From: Eucommia ulmoides
Lineage: Eukaryota > Streptophyta > Magnoliopsida > Garryales > Eucommiaceae
DNA length: 64,000 nt
Assembly (NCBI GenBank): GCA_016647705.1
Contig: CM028328.1
Coordinates: 2,629,311 to 2,693,310 of the forward strand
Direction of reading: 5' to 3'
This document shows positions 1 through 10,762 of the stretch, piece by piece. A program made the translations under genes and the position numbers. Position 1 is the first letter of the stretch. Every line of letters starts with the position of its first letter. The notes below the pieces were generated by a model. That model saw only the letters and a list, made by a program, of their open reading frames with translations, made no database searches and was not told the DNA's origin.

Positions 1-505
1 AGTTTTCATCAATTCAATGTTTTGCTCAAATTATCTCAAATTTAACATGAGATTTCACTTAATACAATATATATATATATATTGATAATTTATAAGTTTA
101 AAAAGATAACAAATAACAAAATATATTAGCCAATTAAATACAATATAAAATTTAAAGGGTACAAAATATAATTTAATTTAATTTTTTAAAAGTGGGGGTG
201 TGATTTTTTGGATGGGATTTCTTTTTCAATTTTTTTAAAATTTATAATCCAACGTCATCCACTCATTTTTCTCAAATCAATCCAAACTCTCTCTATATAT
301 ATTAAACAAAATCTTAATTTGTTGTAAATTAGAATTTTAAGATTAGAGTTCAATCTTTAATAATTTATCTTAAAAAAAAGGTTTTTCGTGAACCGTTAAA
401 TTAAATTTTTAAGTCATATAGTCGACGCACCATAATAATTTTTTTAGAAGTTTAAAATTACTGTCAAAAGTTCAAAAGTTACTTTAATTTTTTTTACATG
501 GAATG
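1..505. other. AT-rich intergenic DNA, no gene seen
   Basis: This stretch is AT-rich with a short (AT)n run near 67-81 and many homopolymer runs. I see no splice-bounded exon, no terminal inverted repeats and no RNA gene in it. Confidence 0.6.
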
Positions 506-860
506 TAAGACCCGATTTTGTATGTGCAGGTTTTATTGGCATTTCATAATACTTAGAAAAAAATAAATTTTGGGTCTAATGTGTTATTTTTAATTTTACC
601 TAAAAACTTTTAAGGGTCATAATGATATAAAAAAAAATAGTTTTAAGAACCTTGGGAAATTTGTAGGTTAGTTTCGATTTGACCTAAATAGTTTTAGGGG
701 TTATCATGCAATTTAAAATTTTAATAATTTTTGTTTGGGCTCGAATAATATTTTTTTTTAAATTCAAGGGTGGTTAGTATAATTAGTCATAAGAGTTAAA
801 TATTTAGGTGGTTGATATGAAATACGTTGGAGAAGAAGAAAAATAATGACGGGAAATCGA
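506..860 (-). mobile_element. degenerate LTR fragment, reversed
   Basis: The stretch opens with tgtaagacccgattttg. This is close to the reverse complement of the 3' ends of the two long LTRs at 10763-13616 and 13703-16304, which finish in gatcttaca or gggtcttaca. The following text has the same alternation of short T-runs and remarks such as tttcataatacttag. I read it as the decayed end of an LTR of the same broad type in reverse orientation. The inner boundary is not clear, and the similarity is weak enough that an alignment is needed. Confidence 0.35.
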
Positions 861-1157
861 GGCGATTGATTTCGGTCGACAAAAACATATGAAATAAAAT
901 TAATATCTATATAATAAATCAGGACGGGTATAAACACAACTGTTGGATTAGGGACGAAACTCTAGACATTTTTCGATCGTTGATCATCTTTTATAAAAAA
1001 ACTAGTTTTAGACCTGCGCAATGCGAATTTTTAAAAATTAAATTAAAATTTATATTAATAGTATTTAAAATTTGACTGTTAACATTCAAAGTATTGTTTC
1101 TTTTAATTTCATGTTTAATAATATTTATATAAAAAAAAATATATAGGGGAAAAAAAC

Positions 1158-2085
1158 TTGAGGTTGCGCTTAGGTAAGAGGTTTGACAAATTCAAGAGAT
1201 TTGTAAAATGAGGGGATTTTAAAATCCTGAATTTTGAAATTCGTTCATTTCATAAATCCCTTGTTTTGATAATAGTTTGAACTGAAGCATATGAACGTGT
1301 AATTTCAACAAATTATGGGAACAAAACAGAATAGAATTTATGGGAATAAAAACAGAAACCCCATACTAAACCCAAATTGAAGAACAAATTCAACCAAATC
1401 TAAGAACAAATTCAAGAAAAACCCTAATCTGCAAACACAATCTTCACAAATCGACGTTCGATTTCGACCTTCACAAAGCCTAATCTGCCTCGACCTTCAC
1501 AAACCCTAATCTGCTTCGATTTCGAATACGAAATTGTTGTTCGATTTCAATTTCGTAATCGTCGTTCGATTTCGATTTCAAAATCGAAATTGTTTTTGCA
1601 ATCGATTTCAATTTCGAAGACTAAATCATCTTCGAAGGCCCTAGACGACAATCAGTTAATACGACGGCCAACCTCCGAAGTAAAAGATGACGACAGACGA
1701 CAGCCCTAGACGACGTTCAGACGACGGCCAACCTCCGAAGCAGAAGACGACAACGGACGATGGCCAACCTCCGAATCGACCTTCATATGCGAAGAGGGAG
1801 AGCGAAGATGGAATAATGGCGACGACGAGGAAGAATGAATCGACGGGCGATTGGAGAAGAGCGATGGAGAACATGTTCAGCAAGAGGAAGGATTTCACAA
1901 ATTACACCTCTCCCAAAAGTATTTCGAAATCCTTCATTTCACCCTCCCCCCCAAAAGAATTTGACAAATCCTCTTTTTTCAAATCCTTCCACTTTCCAAA
2001 CAAAGGATTTGTCAAAAAAGGATTTACAAATCCTCTACCTAAATTAAATCTCTCCTAGAATTCTCTTACCCAAATGCAACTTTAG
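1158..2085. mobile_element. non-autonomous TIR element (hAT-like) with a captured-looking core
   Basis: The ends are inverted repeats: the left end reads ttgaggttgcgcttaggtaa and the reverse complement of the right end reads ctaaagttgcatttgggtaa. Further inside, both arms carry 'gacaaat' and 'ggatttgtaaa' type text. The core (about 1430-1900) is different in character: it is rich in imperfect repeats of gacggccaacctccgaag and contains a 123-codon open frame from 1687. That frame crosses into the right arm and has no recognisable domain, so I do not call it a gene. The ends resemble the short TIR element in the GPT intron at 49982-50132. No clean target-site duplication was found. Confidence 0.55.
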
Positions 2086-2160
2086 GTCACTTTCATTTGT
2101 TTTCATACATTAAAATAAAACAATAAAGAGTTAAAAAAAATTAAGTATTAAATTCCAAGA

Positions 2161-2163
<3 letters not shown>

Positions 2164-2201
<38 letters not shown>
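2164..2201. repeat. (AT)n microsatellite
   Basis: An uninterrupted AT dinucleotide tract of about 38 bp inside Helitron copy A. Confidence 0.9.
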
Positions 2202-2206
<5 letters not shown>

Positions 2207-2737
2207 TTAACTTTTCAATGTGTGTTTGAATAAAAAAATTGTTTATTTATTTATTTTTAGCTTTTTTTTTTTAAATTTTTTAATAGCTCCCAATTGTGGT
2301 AGTTAGTAAATATTGTTATTAAAAATTTTATTAATGATTATCAGTTTAAAAAAAAAAAAAAAAAGTCACAATAAAAGGGGGGGAAAACAACAATTTTTTT
2401 GACCAATTTTATATGTCATATATATTTAAAAACAAGAAGATATTTTGAATTGAAAGAAAATTAATGAACTACTTGGATAATTATTACAATGAATACAATT
2501 AATATAAGTGAGAGATTAATCTTGGCCCTTGATTTTGGTAGGAGCAAAGAGATAAGAAAAAATGGCAAATCTCAATTGTGGTTGTTTTGAAATTTTTGTT
2601 TTTCACTTTTAATATTATAATAAGATTAGGTTAAACCCCTAAAACTTCACTCCACTAACCCCTCTCACCTTGAACCCTAGCAAAACGTTGCCCTCCATTC
2701 ATTTACGGTCTGCCGATCGTCTCTCTTCCTATGTCAT

Positions 2738-3833
2738 TGATCGCTCAAAAATAATACCCTTAAAATGGTACCGCGATATTGATGTAGTACAGGTTCAAGT
2801 AGGGTATCGAACCACAGGGATCAGTCTTGTAATTATTGAATTCAATTATTTGTCTTTCTTTAACTAAAACGAATTTTGTTTTGAGTTTTGGATTTTAAAT
2901 ATAAGACAAATAAAATACTAATTTGAAACAAATGAAAATAGATAACCGGATTAGGAATTACGGGTTTCGTATTTTGGACTCATATTTTCTTTTTAATTCA
3001 AATTTGTGTAAACGAATATTCCTAACTACAAGCCGGAATTACTCAGACAGATTTGATTTATTATTTTTCGGCATAATTTATTTTCGGGATGTAATTTTTA
3101 CGTTACTCTAAATTAGGGTGAATTACAATTTAGGCATAAACCATTCAAACAAATAATTAAATCCCAATAATACGATTGTATGATCGTTAGATCTAGACCA
3201 TAATCTGAAATTAAATTAAAAATACGATATTACATAAGCTAAAATACTTACCCGAATCCTAACCCGATTGAAAAGATTAGCCGTCCATAGAGTTTTTTTC
3301 AATCCAATAGATATTCAACCTTAGCTCCATGAAGAATTTTCCACACAAAAATTCCGCAATAAAGTTCCAATATGATTTTTAAGAAAAGAGAAAATAAAAG
3401 AATAAAAGAAGGAAAAACTAAGGCCCCGTTTGGTAACCCATCTCATCCCAGAAATTTTCATTCCATTCCCAGATTTTTGGGAATTCTGTTTGGGAATAGC
3501 ATTTGGTAATTTTTATTTCCGTTTCCATTTCATTCCCATTTGAGAATTGTGCCAACTTTTTTCTTAAGAAATGAGAAACAAAAAAAAGTTATTTCTCATT
3601 ATTCCCATTCCATTCCCAAAACACATGGTTACTATTCATCTACCGGCCGACCACCGTCCGCCGCCGCTGGCCGAAAAATTCCCGGCCACTTCCGGCCGTC
3701 GCCGGCGATGGCGCCATTGTCTTCCGGCCGGCGTCGCCGGCGCCACCGCCATCCGGTCATCGCCGGCGGCCGTTGCCCGGAGCAACGCTGGCGCCGGCGC
3801 CGGAGCACGGCCGCCGCTGTCAGGCCAAAACAG

Positions 3834-3870
<37 letters not shown>

Positions 3871-4519
3871 ATTTTAGGATAAAATGGTTACCAAACACAA
3901 TTCCCTTCCCAAAACAAAACAAAAATTATTATTACCAAACGCGATTCTACTCCCAAAAAGAAAACAAAATTCTCATCCCATCCTATCCCATTTCCATCCC
4001 ACTGTTGGAATGGAAACAGAAACGGTTACCAAACGCGACCTAAAACTACCAAAACCTACTGCCAAGAAAAAACTGAAAAAAAAAAAGGAGTAAAAAGAAA
4101 AAATATGGAATCCCCCATTCTAACCTATTGCCGCCATCTTAAATCCCCCCTAAATGGATGCCAACCCCTTTCCTTAAATCCAAAATTCCCTTAATTGACC
4201 ACTTTTGTCTTTCTTAAATTATTTTGCATTCATCGGCACTAAATGTCCATTAAATGGACATTTATGATCCCCCCGATCACATTTCAGAATTTTGCCGATC
4301 CGCATCGTGCTTGACAAACGGGTTGGGCCAGATTTCGTTCGGTTGACCGCTACTTGCTCCTTTCTTGTTTGTTTTACTCCAAAATAACATATTTTTACGC
4401 CAATTTCTAAAACCTATAAAAATAAATAAAATAAATCAATTTATACTAATTTAATTTATTTAAAAGATTAACAAGACTTAAATTCACGGTATTAGATCGC
4501 GTAAAATGTGACGCGATCA
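2738..4519. mobile_element. solo LTR in exon 1 of the plastid-protein gene
   Basis: The unit starts TGATCGC and ends GCGATCA, and is flanked by the 5-bp direct repeat GTCAT (2733-2737 and 4520-4524), as expected for an LTR retrotransposon integration reduced to one LTR. A GC-rich MITE (3421-4041) is nested inside; without it the LTR is about 1.16 kb. The last 100 bp (aagattaacaagacttaaat, then an inverted gcg...cgc motif) resemble the 3' part of the Tat-like LTRs at 27206-29098. That suggests a Ty3/Gypsy Tat relative, but this is an inference. No coding part remains. Confidence 0.8.
3421..4041. mobile_element. hAT-like MITE, GC-rich core (copy 1)
   Basis: The TIRs read aggccccgtttggtaacc on the left and, reverse-complemented, aggtcgcgtttggtaacc on the right. 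The flanks share aaaacta (3414-3420 and 4042-4048), giving a 7-8 bp target-site duplication typical of hAT. The sub-terminal parts are rich in cattcccattcc. The core (about 3640-3825) is strongly GC-rich (repeated gccggc/cgccgg) and is followed by a long A-run. Open frames across this core are by-products of composition. Copies 2 and 3 are at 6053-6614 and 46554-47167. Confidence 0.8.
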
Positions 4520-4668
4520 GTCATCCCTCGCCATTGCCACACCACGCCACGCCCTGCCTACCGCGCCCTGCCACTTTGCCGTTCCATCGCCAAATCGTCG
4601 TTCCATAGCCGTTCTACCGCCTTGCAAAGTTTCGTCATCGTCGTTCTTGTGTTCATCCCTAATCAAAG

Positions 4669-5419
4669 GTACTCTCTCTCTAAATCTTTAAACGATTTCC
4701 GTCTTCGACGACGGAAACACTATCGTCAGCGTCAAAGTTGCTACAAATTTCCTTCACGAAAACCGTTTCTCTCTCTCTCACACAAATCACATCCGGAGCC
4801 CCCCTTTCTCTAGGTCTTTGACTAATTAGTGTTGATTTTTCTGATTTTAGGTTTTGAACAATTCCATTGTGGTGATTTATAAGCCTAGATCAATAGGTGA
4901 GCTTCGGTTACAATTTCGGCTTCACCGTTTTCTGTTCTGAAACATATTGTTCAATTGATTCATGCAATTTGAGATTTAGTCTGTTTATGGTTTGATAGTT
5001 GATAGTTGATTTAAAATTTGAGTCTCTGTGATTCAATTGATTAAGATCTAGGTTTTTATTTCGATAGATTTAGTTTTTTTTTTCTCATCACCTTCTTACT
5101 CTCTTTTGTTTGTGGTTTGATAGTTGAATTTGCGTTTGCATTTTAATCATCCCCTTCTGGTACATGGAAAATTCTGAGGATTTTGAATTGAAAAATAATA
5201 GTAGGTAGTACTTGATCCAATTGTTTTCTTCATTTGTAACTGTATTGAGCATGTGATAATTGTTTAATGTGTTTTAATGCCCTAATGATATTGGAAACAT
5301 TAACTGAATTATGTGAGGATAAGTTTTTTGATAAATCTATTTTATTTAGCGTACTGCGAAATAGGTTGTCCTTCAATTCACTAAGCTGTATAGTTTTTTG
5401 ATATTTCTATTTTTTTTAG
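4669..5419 (+). other. intron 1 of the plastid-protein gene
   Basis: Bounded by a GT donor after exon 1 and a T-rich tttttttag acceptor. T-rich and gene-free. A short segment at 4851-4896 is bracketed by splice-like signals, but it puts a stop in frame, so I left it out of the model. Confidence 0.45.
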
Positions 5420-5684
5420 GGTACTGCAAAATCGATGATATGCCAGCAGATGTCCTGATGAGTGGTATTTAGGGTTGTAAACGAGTCGAGTAATAGATGT
5501 GCAAACTTATTTATTTAAGTTAAAAATTAAATGAGTTGTCAAGCTCGAGCTCGAGCCGAGCTTTGAACTAACTGTTTGAACTCGGCTCGACTAGAAAAAA
5601 TAGAGCTTGACAGCTCATTAAAGCTATTCGATAAAAAAAAATCAGATATGTTCCTTAAGACGGCATTGGCAAAGGTAGAAGACG

Positions 5685-5870
5685 ACGGCAAAGACAGAGA
5701 TCGACAAAGTTGAGCAGTGGTGATTAGGTTGTAGCAGCGAAGACAGAGATCACGAAGGCAGATGTCGTCGAAGTTGAGCGGAGGCGAATGGGTTGTAGCA
5801 GCGAAGACAGAGATCGACGAAGTTGAGCTGCGGCGATTGGGTTGTAGCAGTGAAGACAAAGATCACGAAG
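5685..5870. repeat. minisatellite inside the hAT element
   Basis: About three imperfect copies of a unit of roughly 60 bp built on gttgtagcagcgaagacaga followed by atc(g)acgaagttgagc. It appears to be internal expansion within the hAT element. Confidence 0.65.
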
Positions 5871-6052
5871 GAGAAGAGATGAGAATAGGAGATGGAGAAG
5901 AGACTCACTCACAAGTCACCACTGGTTAGGGAGTAGAGAACGACTGTGTGGGAAAGTGAATGAGAAAGGAATTGGAGAATGGATTGGAGGCACATGGAGT
6001 TTGTCGTGTGGGATTGGGATATGGGAAAAGTAAAGTGGAGGTAGGAAGCATA

Positions 6053-6614
6053 GCCCCCGTTTGGTAACCACTCTCATCCTAAAAATTCTCATCCCATTCC
6101 CAGATTTTTATTGGGTATAGCGTTTGGTAACAATTCTCATTTTTTTATTTTCATTCCCATCTCATTCTAAAATGGAAATTGTGCCCATTTTTTCTTAAGT
6201 TTTGAGAAACAAAAAAAAAAATTATTTCTAAAAATTCTCATCCCATTCCCAAAAATTAAATAGGACCGCCGCCGCCACCGGCCGGCCACAGTCACTGGTT
6301 ACCTTTGGTATCGCCGGCATCCCACCGTCAACCGCCTGCTGCCCACTGTCTGGCCACTGCCGTCGCCGCCCATCGTTCGAACACTTCCGGCATCGCTAGC
6401 CAGCCACCGTCCGCCTGGTCATCGTCAGCTGGCCGCCACCGCCGGCCAAAACAAAAAAAAATATGTTCCCAAAATAAAACAAAAAATTTTAATTTTAGAA
6501 TAAAATCGTTACCAAACGCGATTCTGCTCCTAAGAAGAAAACATAATTCTCATCTCATCCTATTCTCATCCCACTGCATGGGATGGGAATAGAAATAGTT
6601 ACCAAACGGGCCCA
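6053..6614. mobile_element. hAT-like MITE, GC-rich core (copy 2), nested in the hAT element
   Basis: The ends read agcccccgtttggtaacc and, reverse-complemented, tgggcccgtttggtaact. They are followed by the same 'ctcatcccattccca' text as copy 1 and a GC-rich core at about 6260-6440. The target-site duplication is not readable. It lies wholly inside the hAT element 5470-6925, so it inserted later. Confidence 0.75.
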
Positions 6615-8283
6615 TAATTATCTATATTAAATTTAATAATATTATATGGTAGTAGTGGGATTGGGAGGTGGGAAGTCAGATTGAGAGGTGAGAAATGTGA
6701 GATGGGAATGGTCAAACCTATTTATTATATTTAATATAATAATATTATAGTGTTTGCGAACAATAATCGAGTAGCTTGCGAACAAAATCGGCTCGGCTCG
6801 TTTATTAAACGAACATTTTTTAGAGCTCGAGCTTGGCTCGTTTATTTTAATAAACGAGCTCAAACGAGCTTTTTTCGAGCCGAGCCCGAGCTGTTCATGA
6901 ACAGCTCGGTTCGTTTACAGCCCTAGTGGCATTGTTGCTCAAAATAGAGTTTTGAGTATCTTTCATTGGTTTTTTAATCAAGATTAAACTGCTAACTAAT
7001 CACGTCCTGTTTTAGGTAAGTGAAAAACTTGGAACAAAAATACTAAACTAACGACAACATTTTTCTCTTCTTTTCCAGAGATTTTGTCGTTGCTGTGGCC
7101 CTTCGTGTTTTGAGTTATTTACAATTGACGCCGACCTGTGCAAGTATTCTCTCTCTCTCCATCTTTTCAAATATGAATATGAACCATGATCTATTTTTTG
7201 CCTTCTTCCAAGAATAATTGAAAAAGATATATGGGATATGTTTTTATGTTGTTGCTTCTTATGTTCTATTTTTTTGCCTTCTTCCACAGTATTGTAGATA
7301 TTTTCTACACATTCTTGACATCGAAGGAAATGAGTGAAATATCAGTGAGTTGCGTTGTTTTTGAAAGCCTTTCTCTATTTGTTGTTGTATGACATAGTAA
7401 TTCCTAACAATGTTTCTATTCACATATTAACAAAAACATAAATATAGGAAAGGAAATCTTAAAATCAACAAATTCACCTTAGTTTCAGGTCGCCAAGCGA
7501 AAGGTAGTAACACAGTTGATGAGCTTTTATTGTTGATTCGATCCTTTGCTGCTTAAGCCAAGACCGATTTATTTTGGTCATTTTTTTGTAGGTTTCAGCA
7601 CCCATTTCAGATTTAACTTGCTCGAGTGATCCATCCGACGATGTTTTCATTGAATATAAGGATTCTATGAAGGTATGGCTTAAGGTTTTCCTTAAGCAGT
7701 TTTTAGATGTTGTTTGGTTTAGATTTCGAAAAAAGGAAAATCGAAAATTTTGAAAAAATTGAAGTCGTTTGGTTTAGTTTTGACGAAGTTATGAAAAAAA
7801 AAAGAAGAAATTTATTAATAATGTGTTAGAAAATAGAAAAATAAAAATGTGATTGAATAAAATATGATTTGAAAAAGAGAGGTAACAAAATAATACTGAG
7901 GTTTTGTTAAGTGAATGTGTGGTAGAGGGAAAAAATAAAATAATTTTATAAAATAATATAGATATTTTTACACTTTACACTGCTTAAGTTTTGGAGAAAC
8001 CTCACCTTATCCACTGCACTTTTAATTCAATTATTTTTAAGGTTTGATTTAGGTTTAGTTTTGATTTTGGTGTTAGTTATATATTTTATGTATTAATGCA
8101 CCACCATCCTAATGAGTGTGAATGTCTAATTTTAGTGTTAAAATTTATGTTTTATAAGTTCATTATGTTGTTTTGACGTTGTTGGTTATTGCCATTTCTT
8201 TCCATGTAATTTTTTCATGTTTAAATTTATTTGTTTTGTACTCTTAATTTTTTTAGGGTGTAGATGAAGCAAAAATTAATTAA

Positions 8284-8515
8284 AAGTTCTTTGTAGATAT
8301 ATAAATAGTGTGTATTTGTAAAGAGTATAGCCTTTCTTTTTCTTATTGAAAATAAATAATGATGTTTGGTCTTGATTGTTATTATTATTAATGTTCAAAT
8401 AAAATTGATATGGAATGTTGTATAAATAGAGGTTATTATGTCAAAAAAAAAATTAAAGATATTATTTTGGATTTTTTAAGTTTTACACACGTGTCTTTAG
8501 ACATGGATTATACAC

Positions 8516-8553
<38 letters not shown>

Positions 8554-8591
8554 GGAGTATGATAAGATTTTAAGAGATTATATTATATATA
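8284..8591. other. probable 3' flank of the plastid-protein gene, then (AAT)n
   Basis: AT-rich text after the predicted TAA, with an aataaataatga stretch near 8350 that could serve in polyadenylation. An (AAT)n microsatellite lies at 8517-8553. Nothing coding is seen. Confidence 0.5.
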
Positions 8592-9678
8592 GAAAATTAC
8601 ATTTTAAACTCTCTAATTATTGATAGATTTCTAAATGGTATCTCTTTATTTGAGCAGTTCATTTTAAACCCTTTATGTATCAGCATGTTTTTGGATGGTC
8701 CTTCTATCAAAAAAATCGTCAAATCTAACAAAATAGAGGGTCAAAATAGTTTTTTTACATTTTTTAATTTTTTTTATGATTTTCTTCTTCTTTTCTCTTT
8801 TCCTTCATCTCTCTCTTCCTCCTCCTTCCCTCTCTCTCACTTCCTCTCAACTCTCTCTCTCTCACTCCCTCCTTATCACGACCGGAACACCCCCTATTGC
8901 GGGGGTGGAACACCCCTGCAACAACACCCCCTGTTGCGGGGGTGTTTCGGTTGCGATAGGGAGGGAGAGAGAGATTGTTGAGAGAGAGGGGGAGGGAGAA
9001 AAAGAGAAGAGTCAAATAAAAAAGAAAAAGAAAAAATAATTAAAAATGAAAAAAATGTAAAATGACAATTTTGCCCTTAAAATTCTGTTAGTGATCGTTC
9101 TCAATTTTATAGCAAAATTCAACACTAAATTTATAATTTTGTTAATCATTTTATTAATTTTTAATTAATAATACTATAGTTTAGTATTTTCGCAGGTCCA
9201 AGTTCATAAATAAAGTAATGTCGAAAAAGAGCAAAGGAAATGATATGACGGCCAAAATTGGAGAAAAGATGTTGCGACTCGATCACGAACCCGCCCCAGT
9301 GGCCAGGTGAGTGAGGCGCGAACTCATTATTTGTGCATCAGCCTGGCCCCGTAGACAAAGAATGGGTCAATTACATAAGGCAAGGAATGAAAACGATAAA
9401 CAAGGCAATGTCTAAACCATTTACCTAAAATAACATAAAGCAATTAAATGCCACTTAATTCGACATATTATATAGAATCAAATAGACAACAATCAGAAGA
9501 CATATGTTCACATTTTGGAAAGTCCTAAATGAGAAATCAATGGACATTAAAGAGGAATCAAAGGGGTAATCAGCAATAGACAAAGGCGGGAGATATATAT
9601 TTTTATTTTTCTTCATTGGAGGGGGATTCACTTTTATTTTTAGTTTTAGTTTTTTTTTCTTCTTCTTCATTTCGGTTC

Positions 9679-10318
9679 TTGCGGCCACTGTTTGGGGAGT
9701 TCTTCATGGGGGTTTCTCTTGGAATATCTTGTGGAAGAACACAAATTCATGACCAGCTAAGTTCGTCAATCGGATTAGGGTTGTATTTTTTCTGAAGTTT
9801 ATCTATGTAATTTTATTCTTCTTCCAAGTATATTTTATTCTTATGTGTGTAAGGTTGTAAAATGAGAATTGTGATCTTAAATATTTTTCTTGAATAATTT
9901 ATGTTTTAGATGTTGTTATAGAGATTTAGATTTAAATTTATTCACATCTCTAATATTAAATCTAATACCTGTGATTTAAATCTAACAGTTCTATTTATTT
10001 TTTTTGGCACCGTTGCCAGGGAGTTCTTCATGTGGGTTTCTCTTGAATATCTTGTGGAAGAATACAAATCAATGACCGGTTAACTTCGTCAATCGGGTTA
10101 GAGCTGTATTTATTTTGAAGTTTATCTATGTAATTTTATTCTTCTTCCAAGTATATTTTATTCTTATGTGTGTAAGGTTGTAAAACGAGGATTGTGATCT
10201 TAAATATTTTTCTTGAATAATTTATGTTCTAGATGTTGTTATAGAGATTTAGATTTGAATTTATTCGCATCTCTAATGTTAGATCTAATACCTGTGGTGT
10301 TAGATCTAACAGTTCTAC
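9679..10318. repeat. tandem duplication of about 325 bp in the Athila-type leader
   Basis: The segments 9679-9990 and 10005-10318 align closely through gttcttcatg, 'aatatcttgtggaagaa', 'cttcttccaagtatatttta' and 'gttgttatagagatttagat'. The primer-binding-site-like text is included in both copies, better kept in the second. Confidence 0.8.
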
Positions 10319-10762
10319 AATTAGTTTTAGTGGTATCGATACGACTTAATTGGATAAATTATACTAAACGGTTAATTCACCTTAGATTAGTTGATGTAGG
10401 AATTGAATCGTGAAAATAGTTTATCTCAATTAAATGGTCGATTTATGTTTCGCGGTAATATTATCTTGTAGTTAATATTATTTGATTACATACCGAATTA
10501 AATAAATAAGAATACAATGTACAAGATAAATTGATGAATTTATGCATGTCCCTAACTCGAACCTTTATATATATTTTATCTCAATTGATTAATTTTCTGT
10601 TATTTCATTATTAAAATTCGAAATCAAACCAAAATCCTTTATTTCACTCAAGAAAAATAATACAAAATTAATAGTTACAATTCAATCCATGTGGTTCAAC
10701 ATCCATACTCAACAACAATATCTTCAATCTCAACAAAAAATGCTCCATTCTCAATCTCAATT

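Larger units (their letters stand above)
1002..2625 (-). mobile_element. Helitron, non-autonomous (copy A), carrying a later insertion
   Basis: Read on the minus strand, the element starts with TC (2625-2624) followed by an AT-rich start, and ends in CTAG (1005-1002). It sits between A and T, as Helitrons do. The 110 bp or so at the 5' end (about 2515-2625) matches the 5' end of copy B at 36503-37340, including the shared text ggtaggagcaaagaga and ttgtggttg. The 3' hairpin is degenerate here (gcgcaatgcg). A TIR element at 1158-2085 and a long (AT)n tract (2164-2201) lie inside. No Rep/helicase coding is visible. Its 5' end stops about 105 bp before the ATG of the plastid-protein gene at 2731. 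Confidence 0.6.
5470..6925. mobile_element. non-autonomous hAT element in exon 2 of the plastid-protein gene
   Basis: The TIRs read tagggttgtaaacgagtcga on the left and, reverse-complemented, tagggctgtaaacgaaccga on the right. The 8-bp target-site duplication is GTGGTATT (5462-5469) against GTGGCATT (6926-6933), one mismatch. Sub-terminal blocks repeat 'gctcgagc' and 'aaacgagct' motifs in both orientations, as is usual in this hAT MITE group. The interior holds a short tandem repeat (5685-5870) and a nested MITE (6053-6614). No transposase is visible. Confidence 0.88.
2731..8283 (+). pseudogene. unrecognised plastid-targeted protein gene, two exons split by transposons
   Basis: Predicted exons: 1, 2731-2737 plus 4525-4668; 2, 5420-5469 plus 6934-6948; 3, 7079-7143; 4, 7290-7344; optional 15-nt exon 7489-7503; 5, 7592-7672; 6, 8257-8283 ending in TAA. 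All phases fit (about 147-152 codons). Every junction is GT-AG, though the donor after exon 2 (gttttg) is weak. The first 50 residues begin MSSLAIATPRHALP and are rich in Ser, Ala, Pro and Arg with almost no acidic residues, as in a plastid transit peptide. The rest holds a Cys cluster (RFCRCCGPSC), then FELFTIDADLCN, and ends MKGVDEAKIN. I do not recognise the family. A solo LTR (2738-4519) separates the ATG from the rest of exon 1, and a hAT element (5470-6925) sits in exon 2. Both are flanked by target-site duplications, so the gene is probably dead here, unless another allele lacks the insertions. Confidence 0.55.

Noticed and set aside
1687-2058. 123-codon frame as a gene
   Set aside because: It runs from the core into the terminal repeat of a TIR element and has no domain or splice context.
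3540-4093. Open frames of 69-167 codons on both strands
   Set aside because: They lie in the GC-rich core and A-run of a MITE; composition explains them, and no start context or homology is seen.
4851-4896. Possible extra exon of the plastid-protein gene
   Set aside because: Splice-like borders exist, but inclusion brings a stop in frame, while exon 1 joins directly to 5420 in phase.
8685-9039. Overlapping open frames on both strands
   Set aside because: Low-complexity CT/GA tracts of the Mutator-like MITE core; Ser/Leu and Arg/Glu repeats only.
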